Notes under the pieces: generated by a model
The model's input: only the letters and a program-made list of their open reading frames with translations
The model's database searches: none
What the model was told of the DNA's origin: nothing
Made by a program: the position numbers and the translations under genes
DNA from: Rhynchonema sp. JSB1_4
Taxonomy: Eukaryota > Nematoda > Chromadorea > Monhysterida > Xyalidae
Length of the DNA stretch: 64,000 nt
Direction: 5' to 3'
NCBI GenBank assembly: GCA_030248065.1
Contig: JASAMV010006961.1
Coordinates: 1-64,000, forward strand
Shown here: positions 11,706 through 23,900 of the stretch, piece after piece
Layout: each line of letters opens with the position of its first letter
How positions within the stretch are numbered: the first letter of the stretch is position 1

Positions 11706-13543
11706 ATGCAATCCAATACATTCATATCCATTTTGGTGCCGTTGACGTTTTTGTGCACTTTATGTCTGGTCCTATGCACTTACGTGATCAACAAGCGATA
11801 CAATCCGTCACTAACCGCACAACGTTCAGTCGTATTCATCCTTTGTGTCATATCGATCGCTGCATTTGCCTACGTCATTCTCTGGTCGTCGTCTCGCATC
11901 GAACCGATCATCGAAATGTGCACGTTCCTGTTTCTCGAAGGTGGAACGTCAAGGTCACGTTTGTTGATCAAAGCAAGTTGGAATAGATTTGGTAGCGTGC
12001 GCATGAACATTTTGCTCGTTTCGGATACTGTGCGGAAACAAAACTCGTATGCACACGGGTGTTATGTAGTTTTATACAACCCCTTATTATACATTCACCG
12101 ATCCCTACTTTCACTCAGTGCTTATCACTGGAATGCTTCTTTGTTTTGGCTAATCCACCCTCTCGCTGTCTGCCGATCTTTCCCATATATTTGCCGCCAT
12201 GAACTTCTTGCTCATTATTCTAGGTAGAGACTTGACTTTCGTTCTTGACTACCGACATGCCGCTCTGCGGAGTGGGCTGACGCTCACTACACATGTGCAC
12301 TGTGTGACATGTAACCAATAAACTTATTGTATTGTAACTTGTTCTTCTATACCAAGTAAGTAGCTCAAGGGCGGGACACGCAACTAAGAACCCTAAGACT
12401 ATAAATAAAATATCATTATAACACGGGCACGGCACCAATATTCTCTTAAAAGTTGCACTCCCTTGTTGCAGACAATGTCTGCTAATCTACTGGCTGTCGT
12501 GTTGCACAGCAACGTGCGCCGTGTTCAACATCGCTATCCGATCGTCGCATCACCATGACGCAAAGTTCGAGTCTGCGTCCGGTCAGTGGTCTCAGACCTG
12601 CATCCAGCGCAACACGGATGTTCGCAAGTTCTTCCACGTCATCATTTCGCTCGTCTGTGTCACCGGACTTGGCATTGACATTCAATTGGCCTATGTCGCT
12701 GCTGCCATGGTATTGGGAGTGTTCGTGTTGATTGAGGTGAGTAGTGCGTGAGGGACTGACGTCCACTTTGCGATAGTCAGTCATCGTTGACGGACAGTCA
12801 AACCAATCTGTCAGCTTAGTTCGTTTGTCACGCTTATTTACTCTTAGTGACGAGCCAGAACGTGTGTGGGTAGCCAACTGCAGTCAGTGCAAAAACGAAT
12901 GAAAATCGCTCTACATTGGCCGAACTTTGCACAAAATCAGAAGAGCAACTTCTCACATCATGCGTGATTTCTTCGGTGCAACAGGTCTCGACTGCCGTTT
13001 AATCACGCCCTACTTGCACACGCAGCTCTTATCAATCCCATCTGTGTGTTTCAGTGCACCCGATTTCTGCAGTTGCACCCTTGGCTCGATGCCAACCTGC
13101 GTCCGTTGTTGGACCACCAAGACGACGGCGCTGTGGCGTTGACACCGATCTATCTGCTGATTGGCTCGTTCCTGCCGCTGTGGCTCGACTACACATTCAC
13201 CAGCCAATCACCATTCACCCCCGGACTCCGTCTCTATTCGGGTGTTGTGTCTGTGGGATGCGGCGATTCACTGGCTGCACTCATTGGTCGCAGATGGGGT
13301 CGCACTAAATGGATTGGTTCAAGTCACAAATCCGTTCAGGGTACACTTGCCGCCATAGTTGGTCAATTTGTGGCACTGCTGCTCATCAACGTGTACCTAC
13401 TGCATCATGCCTGCACGTGGTCATGTGCAGTGTACTGGCTGGCTGTCTGCGTGTTGACTGCAATGGTCGAAGTGTACTGCACCAGAATGGACAACATTGT
13501 ATTGCCCATTGTCATGTACGCGTTGTTGAGTGTTGGTTGTTAG
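11706..13543 (+). CDS. DOLK: Dolichol kinase, short form
   Basis: Dolichol kinase uses CTP to phosphorylate dolichol in the ER membrane, making the carrier for N-glycosylation. Three exons (11706-11953, 12472-12736, 13055-13543) give about 333 aa. The C-terminal half matches the family closely: RKFFHVIIS, LAYVAAAMVLGVFVLIE, LLDHQDDGAVALTPIYLL, the CTP-binding block VSVGCGDSLAALIGRRWG followed by KSVQGT, and a final MDNIVLPIVMYALL. Several membrane helices are evident. The human enzyme is 538 aa; here roughly the first 200 residues have no counterpart that I can find between 11,269 and 11,706. The frame is open back to 11592, just upstream of a possible acceptor (gtgcacag, ending about 11,599). 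Either the protein is genuinely short or an upstream exon was missed. AATAAA at 13781. Confidence 0.88.
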
Positions 13544-13780
13544 AAGCATCTATAATATGATCTATCCGTTCCCTTTTATACTGCGCTGATCGTCTCAGTG
13601 AAACATCTGTGGTGGACATACAGTGCTTGGCTCACATAAAATGCAAACACCATTCCATACATGTGTATAAATATGACGTTTTAAATAGATCGATATTTCA
13701 CTTTTTTGCTCTGCTGATCTCATCTCATTGTACTGCATTTGTAATGTAAACTGGGTGCAATGTAAAAAGCGCCAAACGTC

Positions 13781-13786
13781 AATAAA
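13781..13786 (+). terminator. Polyadenylation signal of dolichol kinase
   Basis: AATAAA lies 238 bases after the dolichol kinase stop and before the convergent FAM114A gene. A second AATAAA-like site is near 13,910. Confidence 0.5.
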
Positions 13787-14053
13787 ATTATTCATTCTCA
13801 ACTTTCGTAGATTTGTCACCGTCGGTGATGTTTCAACCGCCACAACAAGTTAATACTGAAACCGTTTCCCGCTGAAACACAACTGTAAATGATGTACCTA
13901 TAAAACATTGCAATAAAAATACAACAGTGGACCGTACGCTTGAAATAAATAAACAGGCGAGTAAAAAGTCACCAACGCAAAAACAGAAAGTGTGGGACAT
14001 TGTGTCGTTATTTACATATACAAAAAACGTATCTTGTCAGCCACACCAATTTC

Positions 14054-17000
14054 TCATTGTGAAACGGCAAACTCGACCACAGGCTGCAGCAAACGCAGAG
14101 ACTCACGGATGTAGTTGCAGCTGTTGTTGGCCTGACAGTCGACTCAGATTCGATTGATAAACAACACTGATGAAAACCAACTGCTACAAAACGCAGATTA
14201 TTGGTACCACGCGCATGGGCACAGTACTGTTACCAAATGAAATGCATCGATTGCGAGGCAAGGCAAACAATGCCGCCAGAATCACATCGGAAAACAGTAT
14301 AAAAAGGTGCACCATCGTTTTGTACGCAGCACCAGTATTCCGCCACAGTGATGCAGTTGATCGAGTACCTCGAGCTAGCCACCTAGCTGGTTATACCGCC
14401 CGACACGACTCCAACTACATCTCCCTTCTGACGGAAGAAACATACCTCTAGAAAGATCGCAGTCAACATCGGGCTCACTGCATCTGGATTGTCGGAGTCG
14501 TCCTGCAAACAATTGCCACATTTTAGGTAGATGCAAGGTGGCATATCATACAACTTGGTGATAGGATCGATAAAAAATAAATTAATAGAAATAATAGCAA
14601 GTCCACAAAGACCCACAGACCGCTGCAGTGTTGAGCGACGTGGAAAATCGATTGGTGAGCACGCCGACCTCGGTGCACAAAATGTCGACGAAACTAAATG
14701 GCATCAAACAAACATTGCACACCACATTTCGGTCAGCGCAATGACGACAAAGCCATTCGAACCTGACGAATGCTTGTGGCCGACAGTCCACGGTTGATAC
14801 GAGCAGCAATTGGGCGAGTTTGTGTTGCGCCTCGACCGATCGCGCCGTGAGATCAGCGAGCGATTGAATGGCCAGACGGTAAATGGGCTGCAATGTTGAT
14901 GGATGAAAGACAGCTCGGTCCGCAATCTCAGGTTTACCTCCAATTTATCACTCTATGTTCATAGTGACCGAAAATGCCTGGTTCCGATCATGTCCCCATA
15001 AAAAGGGCAGACTGCACATGTGTGTGGGCACGTGCTTGTGAGTAGTACCTTGTTTACCGGCTAAGTCAGTTCTCCATTCCTGAGAAGGCTCGGTAAATGG
15101 GAAGGAGCGGCCTCACACATATGAGGCCAAGGTAACCTGCCAAAAAACTTAACCTCTGCCGATTTTCGAACGCCACTCTCTTGTTCGCTGATGCACTTTT
15201 CGATCCAATCACGACGCGCTTTTTGTGTCTGCAACAAAGTATGGAAGCAAGCTTACACCAGAATTCCAAAAATTCAATTAATTCACAATTTTATGACGTA
15301 AGTCCATCGTCCACGAACCTGAACGAGTTTAGTGGCATTGTAGGGAATCTTCATTTCCGCCAAACAATCCGTCAGCAAACGCTCAAAGTTCTGGTCGGTT
15401 TCTTCGGCTGAACATTGCGGTCAGAAACTTTGAGATTGTTTTATCCAGCCAGAAAAACGTAAAATATTATAATTGGTAACAAACACGCACACAACGAGTC
15501 CATGGCATCAACAGCGGTCTGGAACACTCTCCTGATGTTTCGCTGTGCGTCCAATACATTCGGCTGGGTCGAGGGGCATTCTTCCAGTTGACGTACGCTC
15601 TGCGCCGACACCATCTCGAGACCTTCCAGTTGCGCCATGCCTGATGCAGCAAGACAAAATTACCATTGTGCAATTGATGCTTGCACAAAATTGGCTACTA
15701 ACAGTCACTGATTGCAAAACAACAAAAAACGACTTGCAACCTTCATAAGCCTCAAATTGGTATGCATAATTTGACAGTCGGGATTCGGCTTCTATCTCTC
15801 TCAGTTTTGCGTCTCGTTCGCCGCATTCTTTACGTTCGCGTAGCACCTGAATCACATTTAACACGAAAATTATGAATTTTGATCCATTTTGACCGTGGTT
15901 GACGATCCACCAATTTATACTCGGGTATGGATGAAAAACGGTTTTTTCGCAAAAAAAAACCGAAATTAAACCAAGAAAATCAGGTCCATCTGTGATTTTA
16001 AAAAGACCTCAGCTGCCCGCAGCATCGGTTTAATTTCGCAACGTTTCGCCAATTTTGTCAAAAATGGAGAAATATTTTCTTCAGTGTTCAGGCCCACCTT
16101 GGTCGTAAGCTGTTTATGATTGTGGTTTGTAATTCTGATCATGATTAATGATAAAAACACCATTTGACACAAAACTAATGTCTGGACGAGCATTAAAATG
16201 CTTTGCAAACACGTTATTTCGAGCACCGCTATTATTATACACTACGGCTCTTTGTCGTTTTCTTGCAAAATACAAAACACCGGTTCTTTTAGTAAGTGTG
16301 CAATCAATCCTGTTCTGGTACGAACGGGTCATGCAGCGCGCGAACAGAATCATAAGGAGCCACGCGAGTGACGTCAACAAACGGCCACACCGACCTGCGA
16401 CAAATTGGTGTGCTGCTGCTGCAGAATGAATCGTCGCCCACCGCCCCCGTCCTGATCGGTCACGGTCAACACGTCGTACGTACGTTTGCCGATCGATTCA
16501 AGCACGTCAAGTGAACCGGTCATCAATGATGCACCCTGTAGTTCAGCCGCTATTGTAGTCGGTGCCAGCTGGCTGGGGGTCTGCTCATCTTGAGCTGGTT
16601 ACGCAGCGAATCCTAGCTATGGGGAGGCATGGCATTTGCATTTTTGAGAACCTCAGACTGACATGGCTACCTCTACGTTCCGGAGCTGGGCAGGGCTTGT
16701 TGCGAGGCATTACCAGCCACCCGCCAACAAACCGGCCACACTACTGGCTATCTGAATAGACAAGCCATACAAAAACAGTAACGAACCGTGTCCTTATGGC
16801 CAAAAACAGAATGGCATTGAAACGCTCTATAATCAAGCGGGGTACAAACGACCAACCGTTGATCTGACACCACTGATGAGGCCGGACAAGGCCGGTGATG
16901 CCGACGCACTGGCGAAATTGGTGTTGCCCTCGGATTGGTAGCCGGACGACGAACACTCGTCAGCACCAATCGCTGGTATGTCACTGCCACCTGTATATAC

Positions 17001-18849
17001 CATGGGTGTGAAACATTAGTCCATACGTCTGGATATGATCACGTCCCTCGTGTTTGTGTGTTCCTGCTAAAAGTCCACAAGCTGACACCGACTGACGGAA
17101 GGTGCATGAATCCGCGAATATTTGTATCTCGAGTGAGTACCGGCACAGAGCACGGTATTAGCCACCCGTAAGTGCACACATAAGTACAGAGAGATCACAC
17201 ACGAAGCAAAATAGCAAAAAACGGACACAAAAAAGCCACTCACTGTTGGATATGACCTCATCGGTGGCTGATTCACAATCGTCTTTGTCTGTGTCCGGCC
17301 AACTTTCTTTCACTTCATCCGCCTGAAAACGTGTGCCGAACGCAACTTGTGGCTTATGGCTTGGCAAGAAATGTGACGAAAAACAATGTTGTCATCAATC
17401 AAAATGGAAATTTAAAATTCTAGAAGTGTCAAGATGACTTCCGTGACAATCTGCCATTTGGTGCAGTTATACTGTATGTACATGCAGTCAAGCGCTGCAT
17501 CGCCAGCGCGAATGCGTCAGATGGCGCAAAAGCACCCAAAAGTCAGCAGGCTAACCTTTCTAGCAAGCTCCATTTTCTCTTCCAAACTCATCCTTGCCAA
17601 ATCCTCAGGCGTCGGCACACCGAGACCGCTTTGCACCGTCTCAATCACGTCAGATATGCCGTTGCCTTGAACAAACAGGATTGATTAGTGTTTACAACAA
17701 CTTTTCCACAGCACTTCGAACCAATAAGCCCCAACGAATGCAATACACTAACCGACGGTGTGTTTGATTGTGTCAGTAGCAGCGGTCAACAATGAACCCC
17801 ATCCTCCGCCCAGCCATCCACTCGTTTCATTCTTACTGTCAGCCAAGCGATCAAGAGGATCTACAAAGTAATCGATTTGCCATTTCGATAAACGTGCGCA
17901 ACGACAACGGCTTCGTGAGAGTTGTTTTTGTAGCCGGATTCTCTTCAAGACCGGAAACTTTGTGGCGTATTTTATATTAGTGGCATGGAAGCGCACCGAG
18001 TCAGTAGCCTATGTATAGCGCACACATCGCTAATAATAGCCTCGATGCACAACACCCACTTGGCACTTGCTGCTGCTGTTCGTCCTGCTGCAACACCAAC
18101 GTTGCTTTGGGCCAATCACTTTGCGGCGTCACCAGTTCGTTCTCGTCAAACTCCTTGTCCGAGTCCGGTTCTGCGCCCCACGAGTCCCAGTCTCCGTCCG
18201 GCTCTTCGTCATCCGCCTGTTGTGACCGAAAGCAATCAGTTTGGAAACTTTGAATACTTGATAAAAATCAGACAGTACCCCTATAAGCACACCTCAACAG
18301 TATCACAGTCGTTTCGTTGCACAGCCGTCGTCTTTGATTCGGTTGGATCATTACAAGCAATCGGTTGGCCCTTGTCTGAGACCGGTTGATCACTGGTGCT
18401 TTTGTTTGTCTCGGTCGGGATCGATGGTTCTCTCGACGCAGACCGTGACCTCGGTGGAGCACCATATTTAAGTTTGGCCGGTCGCTCTGGTGCAAAGGAG
18501 CACGCGAGTGCAGTTGATTGCTGCAAATGTTTCAGCTATACGTGTGACGTGCTTGCCTGAGTGCCAGGGGACACCGTGGCACGGGGGAGTAGAACAGACC
18601 ATTCAATCTTGCACGGAGCGCCACTTGGCCGATTTTACACCCCGGTCTGGTGCATTGCAAGGGTTATGGCACACAGATTTGCTGAATTCATCAACGCCCC
18701 AAAATGTGGACACAGCATCGTACCTGTCCACTATCTTGTCCCTTGTCAACGATCACAGAATCATTCTTGACTTGATCAATGTCCGATAATTCATCCTGTT
18801 CATCAATTTCTTCTTCAGCACTGTGGAACGACTCTTCGTCATCCGACAT
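14054..18849 (-). CDS. FAM114A: FAM114A family protein (Noxp20-like)
   Basis: The biochemical role of this family is poorly defined; members are soluble and reported around the Golgi. Sixteen exons, all in compatible phase, give about 624 aa: 18849-18724, 18520-18293, 18216-18060, 17860-17753, 17665-17556, 17322-17244, 16972-16853, 16588-16395, 15846-15741, 15640-15491, 15407-15319, 15228-15154, 14887-14763, 14693-14621, 14502-14446 and 14131-14054. The N-terminus is acidic (MSDDEESFHSAEEE), followed by the family markers GWLGGGWGSLLTAATDT, GISDVIETVQSGLGVPTPEDL, TGSLDVLESIGKRTYDVL, VLRERKE...FEAYEG, LEGLEMVS, AIQSLADLTARSVE, MLTAIFLEANNSCNYIRESLRLLQPVVE. Two acceptors use AAG rather than CAG (before 17665 and 16588). 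A further small exon between 15,154 and 14,887 is possible. Gene tail faces dolichol kinase. Confidence 0.9.
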
Positions 18850-19141
18850 GGTCCAATATAATTTCTCTGAATCGCTTGGTGGCTGGTATAAAACGCTAAT
18901 TTTGGAAAAGAAAGGGAAGGAGGTACCGTGCGCACAGACACAAACATTGTCATAATAGGGGCGTGGGGGCAAACGTTGGTTCAAACGGTGCACGATAAAT
19001 AACACACGCGCGTGTGACGATTAAAAACGTCGATGTGGTCGAAACAGAGGGATCAACGCTGAATGATAAACCATCTTTATCACCAGAATCATTTGCGTGT
19101 TTCATACAATACCCAATCTACAAAACACACTGCACAAAGTA

Positions 19142-19993
19142 ATGACAACGCAAACAGACACGTTGAGTGAGCGGGTAAAAAGGCGAGGTGTTGTATGTAT
19201 GTATTTTGTTGGCGGGCTACAGTTAGTGGGGTCTGGGATGAACGTGAACGAAACATCAACAAACTTGATGCTTCAATTAGCAGAAGAAAGGGCTAAAAGT
19301 GAATCATCGCGTGAAGAACGAAAATGCCTTCGCAATACATTGTTGCACAACGCACAGTTTAAAGCAGCCAACCAGCGGATTTTACAGAGCAAGAAAAAAG
19401 AAATTCAGCAATAATATTATGTTCAATACTAGCACGCATGCGTACCTAATGTTATGTTCCGAAATCAATCACAGGCACAAAATACGAACAAATAAAAGAA
19501 ACTATTACACAATTCTGCAGTTCGGTGACCAAATACAAAACAGAGAAAGGACGGTTTTTGTGAGCTGGTATGATTGGCTTGCCATAAGTAGCACAGAAAG
19601 AAGCGAAAGAAGTACCGAAAAAATGAAGAAAGAATAAATCCCGAAGTCGTGATATTTTTTCATGGAATTCTGTTCGTGAACAGTTAATTTACGGTATGGG
19701 GTCTAACACAGTCTGTATGCATAACGCAGTCCAGATGGTCATTTACAATGGTTGTCAACATCCAACCAGAGCAAAATGACAAGCTTGAAAGAGAAACCGA
19801 AACACAAGCCAGTGACGTAAAGATCTGAATAATATTGCGCAGACCGCAGACGTGTGCAGACGAAATTGAACAGCTGAGGTCAGAGACGCAGTCGACATAC
19901 TGTATTTCACGGTTCACAGCGTCTGCAGTGTTGATGACCAACAATGTTGAGCTACAGCTGGTTACTGTTCCGAAAGGCCAACACAACCAGTAG
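19142..19993 (+). CDS. Possible coiled-coil gene, structure unresolved
   Basis: Several + strand stretches have heptad-like, charged composition: 19,242-19,414 (LMLQLAEERAKSESSREE...LQSKKKEIQQ), about 19,471-19,558 (KYEQIKETITQFC), about 19,750-19,832 (PEQNDKLERETETQASD) and 19,850-19,993 (DEIEQLRSETQSTYC ... ending VPKGQHNQ and a TAG at 19991-19993). Start at ATG 19142 is a guess. I could not connect all pieces in a consistent phase, and the first piece has its own stop at 19412-19414, so this may be one gene with unseen splicing, two small genes or chance. I do not recognise the family. Confidence 0.3.
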
Positions 19994-20318
19994 CTTGTCC
20001 ATTTGCATCTGCACGCGTCACGTCTGACATATTGATAAATTACAATCGGTGAGTAACTACCTCAATGTACAATCCGTGTTTACGCGCCAGAACTGTGAAG
20101 CGTAGTAAAAATAGTCTGCGCTCTTTAGTGACTGTTGGGACGGGGCTGGTCATTTTCGGTCAACTAGCATTGAGGCAAAATATCGTTCAGAAAACTCACT
20201 ACTTGAGGGCTGCACTGCACAGAGAGTCACTACGAAGAGCGTACACTGCACGATTCAACAAGAGCAAATGATGATGATCACAGAGCAGAATGGTGACACA
20301 CAACAACCGATTGAAACA

Positions 20319-20418
20319 TCACGGCACATCGCCGAACTCGTACTCGGACACGGTGGCTTGGATGGTGGCGGGCTCGTTGTTGTTGAAACGTTGCTGTACG
20401 TAGTCCTGCACGATCGGT
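20319..20418 (-). CDS. Orphan terminal exon, unknown protein
   Basis: Read on the minus strand, an acceptor-like tttgatcag precedes 100 bases that stay open and end in TGA at 20319-20321. The translation has balanced, protein-like composition (DYVQQRFNNNEPATIQATV, then SEYEFGDVP). It lies beyond the stop of the CLC gene on the same strand. The foldback element at 20,472-20,708 separates the two. I found no partner exon upstream and do not recognise the sequence. Confidence 0.3.
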
Positions 20419-20471
20419 CTGATCAAATTGCGATACAGTCAATCAGGCTTGAAGGACGACTACCGTTAAGG

Positions 20472-20708
20472 TGGAGTTAAACTTGTCCATTTTGGGCTTG
20501 TGGACAATGAGGACAAATTTTTGTTTGAATCATATTTTCTGATAGAGTTGAGGCACTAATTTCGACCAGCGTAAAAGTTGTTCCCCTGCACCAAATGAAC
20601 AACTTTTACGCTGGTCGCAATTAGTGCTCCAACTCTATCAGAAAATATGATTCAAACAAAAATTTGTCCTCATTGTCTACAAGCCCAAAATGGACAAGTA
20701 TAACTCCA
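20472..20708. mobile_element. Foldback (hairpin) element, arms about 105 bp
   Basis: Two nearly identical arms run in opposite orientation around a short loop near 20,590. The outer edge reads tggagttaaacttgtcc on the left and its complement ggacaagtataactcca on the right; the inner edge reads ccagcgtaaaagttgt and acaacttttacgctgg. Differences between arms are a few bases. There is no coding capacity. Shortened or diverged inner-edge sequences (accagcgtaaaagttgt-like) recur at 35,513-35,585, about 55,800, about 57,478 and about 63,247. Confidence 0.8.
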
Positions 20709-20905
20709 GCTTTAGGCCATAGCTGGGCAAAGCTTTCCGCTCTATTTTTCGATACAATAAGGTTAGTGGGAACAATAATTATTATCATAGTAAAAAGATG
20801 TGCATCTGCTTGCATCATATGCACGACTTACGCTGGTTAAAATTGGTGCTCCTACCTACCGTGGAGCAAAATGCAATGAAACTGAATGCATTTCAAGGTG
20901 CAGCA

Positions 20906-23900
20906 TCAGTCAACCTGCGGTGGAGGAGCCGGATGATCGCCACCTAATCTGTCGTGGTCACCAATGTGTTCCAACACGTCCTTCTTGGTGATGATACCCA
21001 ATAAGCGCCTGAAAGAATTCAGGTGTATTTCGCAAAGTGGCGCAGCAGTTCATATTTTGACAAGGTTCCCCCTTCCACCAGCGGGATCTGGAGTCGTAGA
21101 TAAGAGCCGAACAAGAACTATGCCCCTTAGTCAGCAAAAACGTAATTGGCATTCTATTATTACACTTTTGGAATACTGCCTGCGCTTCATACAGGGACAT
21201 ATGATGTCGATCAGGAAACGTGTCCGAAAAAATATCCCAAAAGTATTCTCAGGGCAGGTTCAGTGCGAGTTCGCAGCCGGCCAAACGCACCCATTATGTG
21301 TGACCAGGACGTGACGCAATCCAAGTTTACGAATCATATCAATCACAGTCTCCATCGGCGTCTGATCCGTCACCGTCACCGGTGCCTGTTCAAATACGTG
21401 AAACATTAACATTCGAAATGAATCGCCTGCTATTGAAGGAACACAGAAGAAATTTTGTCATGATTAATGTCAAAATCAACGCTAATGCCTTCACCAACCA
21501 TATCCATTAATTTCCTCAATCTCAACGGACATGGTCCGCCAACAATCTCAGGCATGTTTGGCGCGGTGGACGAGAAATACACAATCGAATTGGTGACGAT
21601 GCCGTCTTGTGTCTTACGCGCGCTGTCTGAATGGGAAGCAGTCTTCGTTTGAGGCGCCAGTTTGCCCGTTTATGGGGACATAATTGGGGAAGCCGTCATT
21701 TCACTTTGCTGCAAATTTAGTCCTGCAATTACGAGGTTAACGACAAAACAGGAGGGAACCAACACATTTTGTGAAAATTTTACATAATTTCACACGTAGA
21801 GAGGTCATTATAGAAGGCGTGCGCTGCAGCGCGCCATGTCCACTCCATGGTAGAATCTGAAGCTAGCCCATTAGGAACGGGGAAATACGTTTCTCACAGG
21901 GGGAAGCAAATAGGATTGTGTGTTTATGGGCTGAAACAATTTTCTGTTTTATTTGAAGAAATGCGGCCGCACCTCAGCAGCCCCCACCGCTACCCGCCAA
22001 CAACAATCACAACGAACCCAATGCCAATTTCAGGTCCCTTCGCGTCACAAATCCGACAATGTAGGGCAATTCAGTGGACACAACCACAGGGAACCCATTG
22101 TAATCCTCATCCACCATCAATTGTTCAATGTCACCCACACTCATGGTGTCCTGCGTCAACATGCGCAATGGCTTGCCAGCACCTGGTCTGCAACGGCAAC
22201 GACAAAATTTGATCAGCATTTTGGACCTTGCGTCTCTTTCACAACTGCCTGACAGTTTCACAGCGCTCCTAAAGGCCATATTGTTGGTCATGCAGTTTAC
22301 GGCGAAGGCACAACAAAGCTACATTTAAATACAGTGTTCTAGACCGCAATAACAGCTGACCAACCTGGGTCTCATGACTTGCGCAGCGACGGTGCTGTAT
22401 GTGAACTCCTCCTTGTTGTCCAGAAAAGGGTACGCATTCAACACTATGTGCGCGTCGTAGATACCGATTTTGCCAATCGCGTCACCAACCTGCAATTTGT
22501 CGGCATGGGTTACGTCACGACGTAAGCGTGCTCGTTTACACAAACAAACGTTCAAAAACTGAACTAAAATACAGAAGAATCAGCAAGAAAGTCGCTCAAG
22601 CTCAGCATAATCACGTACCCATTTGGCGAACATGACGGCAATCATGGTGGGCACAATGAATGTGAGACTACCGGTCAGCTCGAACATGATCACAACCAGC
22701 GACACTGCAAGGCAAACATCACACTACGTCACAAATGACAGGCTCCACCGGGTGGCACCAAACACCAAACACGGTGGTTGGTCTTGGTGTCATTAGTTTT
22801 TGCAGTTTATGCACACATCAAGATTTATTCGTGATGCCAATTTCGACTATTCTATTCCTAGACAGCACATAAACTACTTCTCCGCTGATCCGAACCGATG
22901 TCATCAGTTAATTTTGAAATATCCAAGACAGGACCTGACCGATCACGGCGTTTGACACCACCGGTCTCGATGGAATAGAACATAAGTCAACGCACCGGTC
23001 ATTCTAGTGACACCACCCAAGACGGCCGCAGCACCGACCATCGCGTAGAGACCGGGCAGCACACAGTCACGACCGGGACTGCAATGCTCGAACACCGACT
23101 GCAAACAATCAAATCGAATACGCGTTGGAACATGAATGGTAGCATGACTGCAAACGTACGAGAACGAACCTGATATTCATGTGCAATGTGTTCCATGAAA
23201 ATGCCGAACACGCGGCCGGCACATGCACCAATGGCCATTGACGGCACGAACAAACCGGCCGGAACCTGAAATCACGCACAAGCTGAAGAAACATCTCATG
23301 GTTAGATACGCTTGAACCTGTGCATTTTATATCATCATACGGTTCCAAAAGGCAAAGTCAATTAACAATGTTCACAGATCGTTCTCAACCTTGATTCCAA
23401 ACGTGAACACGGTGAAAAACAGTTTGAGAAACAGTGCAGCGATGAGTTTGACGAGCGCTGAGTTGATGCCTGCGCCCATCTCACCGAAATCGCCGTAGAA
23501 CACATCGCCTTTGGCTGATTGGTATGTACGATTCGAGTAATCACTGCAACAACAATCTCAATTACACACATTCACACGTGGTGCCCATTGCATTGAGTCA
23601 TCGTCTTGCTGGCTTGCAGTTATGCTCGCTCAGCAGGGTTTTTTGCCACTAATGGTGGCTCATTGGGCCACTGAAAATTTTGAATGAGTTTAAAAAAACC
23701 CTGTCGCTCAGGCACCACATGGCCCGTAAACAAATGGCGCACCAAAGTACGAAAGGGTATGCGACACCTAACGCAAGAATATTATTGGCCGGCAGTGAAA
23801 CAACAAAATTGACGTTTTCAAAATTTCAGGTCTTGGCCGCGACTACATTTCGTATCAAATAAAATCCAGTTGAAGCAAGTTGACCCAAACCCACCACAAT

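Noticed and set aside
12117..12231. Exon-like stretch in the dolichol kinase intron (GMLLCFG, stop, then STLSLSADLSHIFAAMNFLL)
   Set aside because: It has an in-frame TAA and the wrong phases. Using the donor at 11,954 joins the flanking exons directly with a good match to the family.
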